From Mangifera indica (lineage: Eukaryota > Streptophyta > Magnoliopsida > Sapindales > Anacardiaceae), in the NCBI RefSeq assembly GCF_011075055.1, contig NC_058150.1, forward strand, positions 248,001-312,000: DNA of 64,000 nt, in the 5' to 3' direction. A model generated the notes under the pieces. It had not been told where the DNA came from. It ran no database searches and worked only from the letters and a program-made list of their open reading frames with translations. Below, in pieces: positions 1 to 13,100 of this stretch. The translations under genes were made by a program, and so were the position numbers. Position 1 is the stretch's first letter; every line of letters begins with the position of its first letter.

Positions 1-35
1 TAACTAAGCATACAAGATAAGGAGTCATACACTTT

Positions 36-1703
36 TTACAAACCCTTGGAACCGGGAAGGACGATCCATTGTAGTTGAATCTCAACTTGACCACATTCCA
101 CATTTCTCAGTTTGAGACACAGGTCTTGGACAACTTTGCCATCATTCCACCGAATGCAGCTCTCCTCAGCAAGATCATTGTCTTTGCTTGGTGTAACTCT
201 TGAGATTATGGTGCCAGATGGGCGGCTGCTCAAATCCATCTTCAAGGCTTCTACAAATGATATTATGTTGAACTCTGCATCTCCCATTTTGTCATCTTTG
301 CTAAACGTGTCGTGGTCATACACAGTCTAAATCACATAGAAACATTGACAATAACCAGTTTATACCAATACCAGAAAAACTTGAAGAAGTGACATAAATC
401 AATGTCAAACAGATGAAAACGGAGCACAGCATATGTAATTATTTGAAATCCCATTTGGGCAATGAACTTTCTGTAACATCCTGACTTAATAGTCCGACCT
501 AATATTAAGATATCATCTGCTTTAGACTATTTAGAAGTTCACATGCTATTTTACCAATCTTGTCTTGAAATCTCCAAGCAATGTGGGATGTCCATTTATA
601 TTCAACATCTCTCCTATATCTTTGATAACATAGGATTTGCCCAATGGTGTTACACTTCTATTTGGTTCAAATGATTTTTTTTGCTTTCTTCATACATTCA
701 ACTGATCAAACTCACAAGGACAAGTTTTTGTGCCATGAAAGAAAAAAAAATTCTTTCGTTTGGTTTTTCCGCCATCCATGAAGGGAGAAAGAAATGGTAA
801 GAAGCCAACATTAAAAAGAAACTCCTCATTCATAAAATATACTACATTTTCATGATTTCATTTCCATTCTATACACGATGAGATTTTACGAAATAGGGTA
901 CATCAGATTAGTAAAGAAGAATTTAAGTGGATTAATGCAATACTAGATGCATCAAATTCTAGAAGCAAAACTTGAAATCAAAGTGAAACAAAAAAATCTC
1001 AAGACTTCCATAGAGGCTTAGCTTCTCAAATTGCAAGCTCATCCATATGAACTGTTTTAAGCTTAGTCCCTTAGGACAAAAAACATCTCATTGACAAAGC
1101 CTCTATTTTCAACGCACGAAATTTAGCCAACTTGATTGAGGCGAGTTTGAGTTAAGGATTGGGTCTTTTTTCATAAAATGAGCTGAGTTCAAATCGGTTT
1201 GGATCAAATCCAAAATTAATTATACAATTTTAATAACAGGACAAGATAAAGACTTACCAGCTTGATGGGAACATTCGGATCTGCAATGGACAAAGTTAGA
1301 TCTTCATTCCATTCCGGATTAACATCATTGTTTATCCTACGAGTCTTTAGTTTCTGCACCAAATACAACATTTCTTCTTTGAAAAACTCCTCACAAAGCT
1401 TTTACATATTGCTATTAATTTTGTCTCAGTATCACCATTGAATAACAACAGGAGATATTCTAATTTCAAACACTTGTTGAAATGAAACCTTTCAACACCA
1501 GTTTGAAAAAAGGGTTTTTCATTCCAACACTATTTCAGATCTTTAAACACACACTGATTTCTCACATCACCATTATCAAAATTGAAACGAACCTGATTGT
1601 CCATCTTGATAACAACATAAGGATCGCTAGTGCGAACATCACGAACGGCGAGATTGATGCCCCGCTTGACACGAATCCTTAGAAGCCCCATTAGATTCTC
1701 CAT
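36..1703 (-). CDS. C2-domain ABA-related (CAR) protein
   Basis: Three exons on the minus strand (1593-1703, 1258-1353, 36-326) encode 165 residues, the usual CAR length. The protein is essentially one C2 domain. The N-terminus MENLMGLLRIRVKRG, the DPYVVIKM strand, the NPEWNEDL strand and the YDHDTFSKDDKMGD loop, which carries the Ca2+-binding aspartates, all match CAR/GAP1-type proteins. The tail QLQWIVLPGSKGL is also typical. CAR proteins bind membranes in a Ca2+-dependent way and recruit PYR/PYL ABA receptors; that role is family knowledge. Frame continues upstream to an ATG at 1842, which would add about 46 residues, but the family starts at MENL, so 1703 is chosen. Which CAR paralogue this is cannot be said. 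The stop lies 35 bases from the window edge, so the 3' UTR is cut off. Confidence 0.93.
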
Positions 1704-3420
1704 GAGAAGCGATTTTCCATCGCTTCCTTTCTGTGAGTCCACTATCACAGCCGTGTTCTTGGGCTTTCTGATTCCAAAACTTAAACAGTTTCGCGTGAAA
1801 GCCCATACCCGTCTTACGTGTCTTTCAATTTTGATGATTATCAAATCAACCCCTCTTTCTTTCTCCTTTTTCTTATAGCACAGACACCACTTCCCTCGAT
1901 CGAGCTTCCAGTTTCCTCCTCTGCCTCCCTAACTCCCTTGCTTGCAATTTTTCTCTTTTCAGGTTACAGACAATTACGGTATCCGGTGACCATACCCTTT
2001 GACATGTGGGTCCCACCTTTAAATTTTTTTTTTTAAAATTTTTGGATCAGTTTAGAGGAGGAAACCAATGGTGGGAGACGATGAACGTGTGGTTAGCGGT
2101 TAGAGTTTGAAGAAAAAAATAATAATAATAAAGAAATTGAGGGAGAAGAAAATTAATAAAAAAATAAACAGGAAGAGTGACCGGAAGATCCGGTAAATTA
2201 TTGGCGGGGAGTTGTTTGAGGAAGAGTTGTGGTGGTTGGCAAGGGCAACCAATGTGATGTGTTTATATTTATTTATTACTTGTACATTCCCGTACAATTT
2301 GAAGGTTGCATTTCAGTACAATTATGGAATATAAATTTCTTATATTAAAAACATTAAACTTTTATTTTTAATTGAAATATTTGTATATAATATATTTTTT
2401 TTTTTTTGGTTTGGAATGGAAAAAGTTATTAAATTTTCATATAAAAGATATTTAAATTTGTAATATTTTTCGTCAGTCAAATCTAATTGAGATTATTATT
2501 TTATTTTTTGAAACAAGATAATTAATTGATACTTCCAATTGAAAATAATAAAAGTTTTATTTATTTATTTATTTATAAAAATAAAATGTGAAATTTTGGT
2601 CCCTTAATTGAAAAAAAATGAAAATTTAGTGAAAAAAAAAATATAGTTAATTTAATAGAAAAAAGTAATATTGTGATACCTATACCTATACCTATATAAA
2701 TGTATATTAATCAGATCAAATCAAATGAACTAAGCTCATGCTATTCAAGTTAAAAGTCAAAATTTGTTAGGTCGGGCTTCCCTAGGCTATGGTAATCAAG
2801 CCTAAACTAGGTTTTGAACTTCAAACTAATATTTAAGTCTAAACTAGGTTCAAAATAAAATATAATAAAACTATGTATACTACTACTAAATATTAATTTA
2901 TACATTAATTATAATTTATTATTATTATTATATAATTGATTGATTTTTATTAAAATTAAAATAAAACTTAATTATATGTTGATGCACAAATTAATTAATA
3001 CTCATTATTATTATTATTAGTATATATAATCTTACTGGAAACAAAAACTTCAATGCTAGCAATTTTTTCTCTCAACTGCAACTGCAACAGATTCATCATA
3101 ATCTTTAAATAAGCATAAAATGATAATTAGAAAACAAGATGATTAAGCCAAAACTTGAATAACATTTTGATCAATTGGAGAGTTTGAACATTTCAACAAC
3201 TGATTTTATATATATCCCGCACTTCATAACATTACATTACATTAATCTATTATCAAGGGTAAAAAAGTGAAAACAACTAATCTCTTAAGGACTCCACTGT
3301 AATTTATTAATATACCATTTTAACCCTAAAGTTTCCGTTTTAATCACTTGACCCCCAACGAAACCCATGAAGATTCGAAAATCTCCCTCCCAAAACTAAC
3401 AACACGTACGTACAGCTCAA
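1704..3420. other. Divergent intergenic region, CAR / HROB-like
   Basis: About 1.7 kb separates two divergent start codons, so it should hold both promoters. It is very AT-rich, with A/T runs and a degenerate repeat rich in AAATTCAAAT-type words around 2700-2840. A fold-back repeat lies at about 2868-3036. No coding region is supported. Confidence 0.6.
2868..3036. repeat. AT-rich fold-back repeat (candidate MITE)
   Basis: The left arm (tactactaaatattaattt) and the right arm (aaattaattaatactcatta) are approximate reverse complements around an AT-rich centre. This resembles a family of similar short palindromic repeats at about 4.9, 7.8, 28.0, 36.1, 37.9, 38.6, 39.6, 39.9, 56.7 and 63.2 kb. 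Ends are approximate. Confidence 0.4.
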
Positions 3421-5914
3421 ATGGAGCCAGAGCCCTGGGAAGCTCTCGACATTGATGAAGCTGAGGACTCTCTTCTCCTCCTTCCCTGCAAACGTAAGAG
3501 TTCAATTTTAATCTCATCCACCAACTCCAAAGATTTTCATTTTCGCCCCTGCTCTTTCAATCCCGCTATTCCTGGCCCCGCCAGGGCCGTACAGTCGGCA
3601 ATGCACCGTAAAAGCTTAATGGGTGTCAACGAGGAGCCAATCCCCACTCAGGAGTACATAAGGAGAGCTGTGGAGGACCCCTCTCTTCTAAACGACGACG
3701 ATTTTGCACGAGGCCCTTGGCTTTTCGCTGTGAATTTTGTTCGCCGTCAAGGTATATTGAAACAATTACAAACCCTAGAACTCATCGGATTTTTTAATTA
3801 AATTTAACAATCTGCCATTGCCCCTTGTATGGTAGTGATGAAATGATAAGTTTATAAACTAAAGATTCTTGAAAATTATGATCTTTAAGCTGCTCGTGGA
3901 TTGTTTTCTCTGTGTTATGGAAGGCTTGGTGGGTGAAGATGCTGTGGCGATCGGGACCCCGTTGAGTTTCATCAAGAACAGCATTAATATGGACAAGGTT
4001 TCTCAGGTAAACTTTGCCAACTTTGTAGGGGATGTCGAAGCAAACAAAATGCATTTTAAGAAGCACTTGATAAGTGCTTTTTCAGAAAGTGCGTCCAGTT
4101 CCTGTAAAAGTGACTAGTTTACTTGACTATAGTGCTACTAAAATCACATTAGTTATTTGTTTCGAAGAATTTGAAATTTATGTGTTCTTTGTTTGTATGC
4201 CTTTAACTAGATAGTCGCCATTGTAAAATCTAGCACTGTGAATGGCCTTGGTGGTATGATGGTGACTTTGAAGGTAAACTACTTACTTGAAGCTGTTTTT
4301 GTGGATATATTTCCGGTATTCTTTAGGTTCAATGAAGACGTTAATTATAACTGATAGTGATGGGGCTAGTGGTACAATTTTTTACTTCAGGATCCTACTG
4401 GTACAATTGATGCTAGCATTCATCATAGAGTGCTTACTGTGGGTGAATTTTCTAAGGACATATCAGTTGGAGCAGTGTTAATACTCCAGAAGGTAAATAT
4501 TAGTTTTCTTTCTTCAAAATTTTTCATATTATAGCATAAACATATATCCATTTATGAGAAGTATCATGAGTTCTTCTAAATAGTCTCTAACGGAAGAAAT
4601 ATTTTCTTTTAGTAGTTAATTTCTCAAATGGGAGTTTATGTTGTTGTTATCAGCATCAAAAGATTGATGGAAACATGATTTTTCAGGTTGCAGTTTTTTC
4701 CCCTTCTCATTCTACACATTATCTTAATATAACACTTCGCAACATAGTCAAGGTATGTATTAGTTCTTTTTTCAGAATTTTCCTCGGTCAAGTGGTTAAA
4801 GACTTATTTAAGTGCTTATAAACTAGCTCTTTCGGCATCCAACAATTAGCTATCTTCTTCTTTTCCTTTGCCAGTCCATTCTATATCATACAGGGACAAT
4901 ACTGATATGCAATAAAACCATATACACTTATAATAAGTATCGATTTGAGTATCAATAAAACTATATACATTACATCATTATTGGTAGCCAAATGTTAATC
5001 ACTATAAGTGTACATAGTACTCACTGATACTGACCTTTCTGTACCAATTAGTGAATGTTTATCTGATTTTGTCTACATATAAGTATTTTTGGTATATTTT
5101 TAGATCTCCAACAGTTTTTTAATCCTGTATTTTGCTATCTAACGATTGGCCTTATAGGTTATCTCCAAGAATTGTGAAATTCCATCAGATCAAAATTATC
5201 CTGCATTGATGGTCAAAGATGATAATACTACTGTTGGTAGTGACAACTCTTCTTCAAATTTCTTAATTTTCTTTATTGTATGTTATGAGCTGTTTTGCTT
5301 GTAATGAGATAACTGTCATTGTATCATATTTGCCTAGCAGTTATTTAACTTCCTTTCTTTACAATGAAAATATACGGCAAAACTTTGATGCCATATCCTT
5401 CTGTTTTGTTATGACAGAAAACAGTGAGAAGTCCTGGGAGCTGCCTAAGACAGCCCTTGTGTCACAAGGAAGAACTGAAGGAATCTTGAATTGTCTCAGA
5501 CAGAATACTAATATGAGAGTCCCTGAACACAATGACAAAGAATTGGAAGAAGGAAACACATCAGTTTCAAGTAGCTTTCGTGGCATCAGACACAGCAGAA
5601 ACAATAATTCGGTCGAAGAGGAGGAAACCATTGTGGTGAGCCTAGATGTTGCTGGTGGAAGGAAAGGAACTTCATGTGTCACAGGCACTGACAGTCATGA
5701 GCAAGAGATTTCGTTGAGTGAGCAGCCTAGCCATTTGAATCAGGAAAGAAAAAACAACCTGTTGGGCAAGTTTCAACGCAGAAGTGTTGCAGAAGAAGTT
5801 ATCGACACCCGGAACAATGAAGAAGACAAGAAGCCGAGGCAAGTGCTAATTTCTGGAGGGTCACTCCCAGAATGGACAGATGAACAGCTGGATGAGCTCT
5901 TATCATTTGATTGA
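3421..5914 (+). CDS. HROB/MCM8IP-like homologous recombination OB-fold protein
   Basis: Seven exons (3421-3751, 3924-4006, 4211-4273, 4391-4492, 4687-4752, 5158-5236, 5418-5914) encode 406 residues. The conserved core matches the HROB family (DUF4539, human C17orf53): a PGPA motif at 51-54, acidic DDDFARGPWL at 92-101, then an OB-fold from about 139 to 216 with TLKDPTGTIDASIHHRVL and VAVFSPSHSTHYLNIT. In animals HROB loads or activates the MCM8-MCM9 helicase in recombination and interstrand crosslink repair; the same role here is inference. The long last exon (242-406) is charged, low-complexity and probably disordered. It ends in an acidic-hydrophobic tail, LPEWTDEQLDELLSFD, which may be a partner-binding motif. 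The ATG at 3421 is the first in frame. The gene is tail-to-tail with the TOC64 gene. Confidence 0.87.
4910..5045. repeat. Fold-back repeat in HROB-like intron 5
   Basis: Inverted arms tatacacttataataagtat and ctataagtgtacatagtact flank an AT-rich core between exons 5 and 6. Size and arm words resemble the other short palindromic repeats in this window. Confidence 0.35.
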
Positions 5915-7170
5915 GATGATGAAGGTAGCTTTCCAATCTCATATGGACAATTCATTTTGTTGCAGAGGTGATGCTGATAGATAGCATGTAAATACTGTAG
6001 GTTCTTTTTTACATTTAAGGGGATAAGAAATGCTTAGCTACATGAAAGTTGATATATGATTAAGAAAATTGATTGCAATAGCTGATTGAAAGCAGTGTAT
6101 TCAAAGGAGTTTCCTACCAATTCAATCGAATTGGGGAAGATAGGCAGTTGAGATTCGTCGTCCCTTCCCTATTGATTCTCTATGCAGTCATCTTCTTATA
6201 TGTTCCTCTAAACGAATAAAAATGGCCCATTGAAGATGGTGTTGTGCATTTTATTTATGTCAAATTGTACATAATATTGGATATGTTCTAAAGACGCCAA
6301 TGTCTATTAATCAACATGGTAATCATATTGAGTATCATATTATATATTTAAAATTTAATTTTTTATATTGCCCAATATTGCATATTAATTTATGTTAATT
6401 TTGATATACATTAAAATATATATTATTTTTCACATATATTATATTATATCATATAATATAAATACAATATAAATAATATATCAGAAGATACTAATACCCA
6501 TGTAACTAAGTTTGGCATAGGGCTAAATTCGATTTAATCTACTTGAATTCAAATTCAAATTCAGATAAAACAAGCTGAAATTAAACCATAGTTTAGACTC
6601 GTTTGTATAAAACAGATAAAGTTTAAATTGATTTAAATCGAATTCAAAATAAAATTGTTTTTTATCAGAATTCAAATATCAACTCATCACTCTCAAATCG
6701 ATTTCAAACTGACTCGATTCAAATTGAATTCAATCCTAATTTGGGAAAACATGACCATTATAGAAAAGTATGGGGAACATTCATTATGTATTCTCAACCA
6801 TGAACCGTGAATAATCTTATACTACCATCAAAGCAGGTAAACAATACTACTCTTAAGATAACATGCGGAAAAGTTCCTGTCCGAGATAAAATTACAAACA
6901 GAATGTACCATATTATTAAACAGAGCAAGAAATAGCCTCAAACAAAATTGGACTACATACAAATTGTTATAACATTAATCTCTCGCTATAGACTCTCCTT
7001 CCGATAATGGAGCCTGATGCAAAGAATACTCCTCTGTAAATCTTACTCAGTTGTATGGCAGTTTAATGTCTTACCAGTCCTTCAAAGACAAAGAATGATC
7101 ATCTTTGCAGAATGAGAATCGGTTCTGTGATTGCCGGCACTCCCAAAATATTCTATTATTCTTCCAGTGA
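5915..7170. other. Convergent intergenic region, HROB-like / TOC64
   Basis: The 3' ends of two convergent genes meet here. A canonical AATAAA at 6215-6220 lies 300 bases after the HROB-like stop. Then follow AT-rich sequence (6300-6480), a degenerate repeat with many ttcaaattcaaattc words (6510-6740), and the probable 3' UTR of the TOC64 gene above 6850. No coding region seen. Confidence 0.5.
6215..6220 (+). terminator. Candidate poly(A) signal of the HROB-like gene
   Basis: AATAAA on the gene strand, 300 bases downstream of the stop codon and followed by T-rich sequence. It is the clearest signal before the AT-rich repeat begins. Confidence 0.4.
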
Positions 7171-10100
7171 CTACATGAATACCTTCCTTAATCTATCGGC
7201 AGACATGGCCGCTCTTTTATTGGTTGGCTCCAACACCAGTGCATATTGAAAATCTGCAACAAAGAGTGCCATGCAGGCCAATGACATCAGTTCATGAGAG
7301 ACTGGTACCAGATTACAAGTTCTGGGCCACAGCAGTCTAGGCAAATTCTTGTATTCTACAAGTCTGGGTTACACCTACACACCCTTGTCCAAGAATTGTA
7401 GTCCACAGGAAAAGGAAGAAGATTACCTGGCTCTCTGATAGAGAAATGACTTTTTTGGTTGAAAGGTTTCATTCACATCGCCTAAGGTTTGGCAGTGTCT
7501 GGAAATTTTCACTTTCTGGGTTTGTAAAATAGGTAGTGACTAGGGCTGTGAATGAACACTACTCATGGCTCAACTTGATTATCGTCGAGCAAAGATTGAG
7601 CTCCTCAAGTTTTATACCAGAGCCGAGCTTGAGTTCATTGATGTTAAGCTTGGTGAGTTTGTAGCTCAATTCGAGCATAATATATAAACCCTCAAAAGTT
7701 TAAAATCTTGCATTTTGACTATGGGAGGTAATTTGATAAATACACAAGTTATAGGATTTAAATGAAATTTTTTTAACCATATACACTAATAATGTGTACT
7801 AATTTATATAGTAACGATGACGTATCATGATGTAATTAGTTGTTTTTTAATTAAAAATACGGTAAGATCCAATCACAAAAAGACGTTATCATTAGTACAC
7901 AAATTAATACTCATTATTAATGCACATAATTTTACTCTTTCATAACATCACATTGCTCTTTCCTTCTAGGCTACTGTTTAGTAAGTATAAGTTCCATTAA
8001 ATACTAAAGATGAGTAATCACTCACCTTCAACTGCCTCCGTATAGTAGCCAAGCATCTCTCTCGCTGTGCCTCTTCGCAAATAAGCTTTCACACACTACC
8101 AAAAGATTGAAAAAAGAAAAACATAAAAAAATGGTTATTATTCTCACGATATATAGATCATGATACAGCACAAAATATTAACGGCACCATCAAAATAAAA
8201 CCCATATTGCTCAAATGCTGAGCAGATTGAAAAATTGCAAGTTAAGTCAAGAATCATGTCAGCTAGTCCAAGACCCGAGGGCCAGCGCTTAGCCTGAAAG
8301 AGTAGAACTGGCAGATAGCAAAATTAAAAGAATTTGCTTTATGAGTAAGTCACCTTTTTGTCAAGGTTTATAGCCTTCGTACAATCTGCTTCAGCTTGAA
8401 GGAAGCTGGACAGAAAGAAATAAATTTAACAAGCATATTTTGCAATATATTAAAATTAGGGAATTAACCATCAATAACACAACAATACCTCCCCAGCTCA
8501 AGATACGCTGCAGATCTGTTACTGTAATATGTTGCATTATTTCCATTGAGTTTGATAGCTTCTGTATAAAAGCTAATAGCCTTCTGCCATTGTTTTTCTT
8601 TATAAGCTTGGTTGCCCTAAATCAAATTTAGGGAACAAATGAAAATAATTTGTGAAGTGAGATATGCCCTTTGTTTTGTCAATTAACCAAACCAATATTT
8701 AGAAAAAACAGCATAAATTCAGCATACTGTATAGGAAGAAAGAAAAAGAGAATGCACATAATCCAGAGGGCTTCCATTCCTAATATATCAAAGCAAAATA
8801 TACATATACACACACGCACATCACCACCCAAGACCCAACTCTGATGCTGCTAATGACCTTGACTAACAAATAGCCATAATATGATGAATTACTCCACCAG
8901 ATTAAGACAGATAATAACATATTTGTTAGGACTGAAAAGACCACGTTATGCCCCTCTATTTATTGTCTTGGAAGTCACTCCTGATGAAGAGGAAGACCAA
9001 GACTAAACAGCTTCTGCATGCAAATATAGAAAATATTATTTGAAACCCCCCAAGGTAATAACTAAATCCAGATAAAGTCCCCATCATTTTCAAAATTACT
9101 ATGAACCCCATGTCTCACAGAGTCACTGAATTTTCATCCATGAAAATTGCATAGATGCTGAAAAGCCTTTTTACCCCTATTTGAAAATAGTATTAATTAA
9201 TTCAGAAAAAAAACACTTAATTTTTTAATTAATTGATTATAAAAACAAAAAACCCAACCTCACCTCCTTCCTGCCTGCATACACCTTATCCAGGGAAAAG
9301 CAACCCACCCCACCCCACCCCACCCTCCCACCCCAAAACCACTCATATTGCCCCTGCCAGCAATCCACCACCTTTTTCATCCCCTGACAAAACCACCTCT
9401 TTCCTCACTATCACATTTCAAATTACCCCACACAAATCCCAGCAACCCATCCCTCAAAATCCTCTCCCTTCCCTGTTTCCTCAAAATCCTCCCCCACCAT
9501 TCATTGTCTCCTTGTAAAACCTAAAGGCCAATTGTTATTGCCACCACTACCATCTCAGCTGAAGTAATCACTCCTCTCCCCACTTCTCTCCTTCCACTCT
9601 AAACACCTCTCACCAAGACAACAGAAATCCACACAATCGGTAAACAGCTTTCAACATCTTTACCTGATGCGGATTGATAATAATATGATTTGGTGAAAGA
9701 TGGACTTTGATGATAAAAGATGGTCATCTGATGAAAGATGAGTTTGATGATATAAGATAGGTGATTGGATGAAGGATGAATTTGATGATGAAATGGAAAG
9801 GGTGAGGCTCGGTGAATGTTGGTTTTCTTCTTTTTCAGGTTTTTAATATATTTGATTTGTGATTTTTGTAATATTTATATTTTCCTTATTGTCTTTTTGA
9901 ACTCATTATTGATTATTAACTATATAACATTACTATTATTATTTTATCCCCCACCCATAAATTTAACAGTATAGATATACTGTCTAACAGACAGCAGGGG
10001 TCTCAAAGTTATTTTGAAAACCACAGAGGGTTTATGCAGATTAAGGTATACCTCAAGGTGTTTAGAGTAATACTCTCTTCAAATAGATATTACAAAAACT

Positions 10101-13100
10101 CCTTAAGCAATCATAGTGCATCTAAAAGCAAGTATGGAATAATCACCAAATTGCAACAGGACTATTCAAAGCTCAAAACATAAGAACTTTATGTAAGTTC
10201 TTTTATAAATATTATCATTATTTAGGAGAAATTTGCAACCAAAAAAAACACATTTAGCACATCTCTTTAAAAAAAAAGGAAAGAAAGCCAACTTCTTTGT
10301 ATGGCAAAAAAATTGTTCACAAAGAAAATATAGTCACAGAGTAAGCAGTACATCTCATTGCGGTCATATTTGTAACAACTGTATACTTTAAAGTTCTGAA
10401 AAATTTTGCATATGTAAAAACAAATATGATAAACTACCTTTTCTTTAGCAATCTCTGCAGACTGTTCCTTGTTGATAGCATTATTCAAAGATTTGGATGT
10501 CACCACAACATCAACCTGCTCTTGTAGAGACTTATACATATTCTGCAGAGTATCCAGCAAAAAACGATCATCCCCATGCTTGGCCACAAAGGAAACTGAA
10601 ACTGGACAGTTGTCATGATATCCAAGTGGTACAGTAACCTGAAAAATAACAAAGAAAAAGTTCAACGAAATTTGCATCAACTCTTTCATAATATAAGGAA
10701 AACCTAAACTAGCCATGCAATTCAATTTTGTTCCAAACAAGCCATTGAACAATGTAGGTCAGTCAATAGAGAGAATATTCCACCTGACAGCAACCTGATA
10801 TAGTTGCAATACTCAGTAGACTGAACGCAGAGTTCTGATAATCCTCTGATAGTAACTCCTTCCCACCAACTTTCGGCGGAGGATAAGCAGTGGTAGGGAT
10901 CACAAGTATTCTATCATCCTACACAAATACCACATACAACAAGTAGTGGTGCAGCATTAGCTAGAGAAAACAAAACAGCACCACCTCATCTATTAGCAGA
11001 AAAACAAATTATGAATCTAAGGCCCTAACAATAAACAAGCAAACACATAAACATCTTTTTTCTTACTGGTAAAACTTAAAATGACTAATAAAATGATTTC
11101 TAGGTAAGTATTGAACATTTGCACAGCAGGAAGATAGAAACAGGGGTAAAGACAAAGCCAACAATTTTTTCTTATATGACCAACATGTAACTTTATTTTT
11201 CTTAGTACATGTCTCAAGAGGAGAGACAAGAAAAGAGTGGATAGCACTTTTCTATAAAAATTTCCTAAGGCAGATTCTGAAAAAAGGTTTCAAGTTACAT
11301 TCTTCTAAGCCCTTTTCCGATTACGTCTGACCAATGTTCATTACTCCTTTTCCCTTTTTCTACCATCAACACAAAAGACTTAGCATTAATTCCCACCCTT
11401 AAAGAGCAGTTATTTTCTCATAGATGTATTAACAAATGGAACAGGACAAAAGAAGCAAACAGTTTTCAAGAGTACACAGCCAATCAATCCCAGATATATT
11501 AGGTAAATACAGAAAACATGACCTATTCAGCACCAAAAGTAAAAATAATATAAGTTTGTCATTACACTTATACATTAAAAAATTATGTATACAGAATTTA
11601 GCCAAAAGAAATACCTTCAAAAGAGAATTCATAGCAAAACGCATTTCATTCCTAACAGATTTGCAGTTTTCTATCTCTGTGGTTGATGTTTCCAGTGTGT
11701 CATATATTTGTGCTGAGATAGTGGGATCCAGCGTAGGCTTTACAGAGGTTATCCATTCCTCATGATTATATTTGAACTCGTTTCTGCATTTTAAAAGAGA
11801 GGCAACCCTTAGTTAACCCATTACCTGGTACAGAGAACAAAGCATCAAATCTACTCGTAATAATTAACGCATGTATGCAATATTGCATTATTCCTGACCT
11901 AGGTAGGTGTGAAAGACACATTTTGGTTAGGGGTAGGATAACAAAATTTAATTACTCAAGTGACCTTAAAGCCAAAAAAGGATTTTAATCACCCACTCCA
12001 TTGGATGCAAAACCCATCCAAACTAGTTCCGGAGAAGGCTAAATACGGCAGCCAACCAATAAATGATGTGATTAAACATCTCAACCCACATTTTCACCTT
12101 TAAACTAAACAGCAGTTGACTTCATAGAACAAACTGCAGGGACATAGATATCAGTTATTACAGGATGCGGAAAAAATCCACTAGGAAAATAAATTTATAT
12201 TTGCACATAGATGCACTGTAAAAGAATAAGAATCCGTCAGTGGAAGAAAAACATATCCACTTCAGTAAGAATGACTGTTTCATCTCAGTATGAAAGTTTT
12301 CCCGTTGTATAACTTCAAACACATGCATCATTTACTTTTTAATATTTCCAGCCCCACATCAATAATATTCAGTCAACCAAACTTCAAAATTACTGTTTTC
12401 TTAACCCGAAAAATTGAATAAATGACAGCAATAAACGACTTCCCAGAATCTCCCACTGCACAACTCCACATCGCAATTGGAAGTTAAAAGTGCTCACGTA
12501 ACACCACACCAGCACTAACTAATCATTTTGGCATGAGAAGAGAAAACTAAGCTTGCCAATCATGCCAACAAAGTAGTAAAAACAAATTCAAAGATTTTAT
12601 AATCAAGTCAAGAGAGCGGTTTGCAAATGTGAAGGTCAGACCACTATATTACATTTTTCAAAATCATGTCAGCAAAAGCATTATTTTGCACACACCATCA
12701 TGCACCACAAAACAATAACACTACAGAAGGAGAGCTCTAGCAGAGTCTAACGATATTTATTTTAAAAAACATGAAAACTCACCTTTGAATAAATCGCATA
12801 ATGTTCCCAAGCACCCTGATCGAAGAAGTTTTAACTTCACCATTTGTTTTATGAAACAATTTCAAGCTTGGAACGCTAGAAGAAAGATACTGCCCAAGAT
12901 TTTCATGTTTCAACACTTGTCCTGAAGAAAATCAATAAAATTAATTCAGAGAAATATGGGAGCACAAAAAGTATAAACTGAAAAGAGAGAAGCTAAAAGA
13001 ACTCTCTGTGAAAAGAAATTTTGGCTTAAGGCATAGAACAGAAAAACTTACTTCCAAAAAGCTTCTCAGTTGACTTGGTTACCACTTGAACAATCCTGTC

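Larger units (their letters stand above)
9030..10075. mobile_element. Candidate fold-back/TIR element in TOC64 intron 9
   Basis: About 1 kb inside the 1.8 kb intron between exons 10 and 9. The left arm from about 9040 (gaaaccccccaaggtaataa) resembles the reverse complement of the right arm ending near 10075 over roughly 90 bases. Shared words are caaggt, tttcaaaat-act and acccc/tgtct. The interior has a C-rich CCCCA microsatellite (9300-9330), a proline-rich ORF that looks like low complexity, and an imperfect GATGAAAGATG array (9668-9800). There is no transposase, and the ends and class are uncertain. Confidence 0.4.

Noticed and set aside
5276..5417. Possible alternative start of the last HROB-like exon
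   Set aside because: The frame upstream of 5418 is intronic. The acceptor at 5414-5417 joins exon 6 in phase and restores the family sequence.
9233..9517. Plus-strand 94-residue proline-rich reading frame
   Set aside because: It is translated CCCCA microsatellite and C-rich DNA inside a TOC64 intron, with no domain and no plausible gene context.
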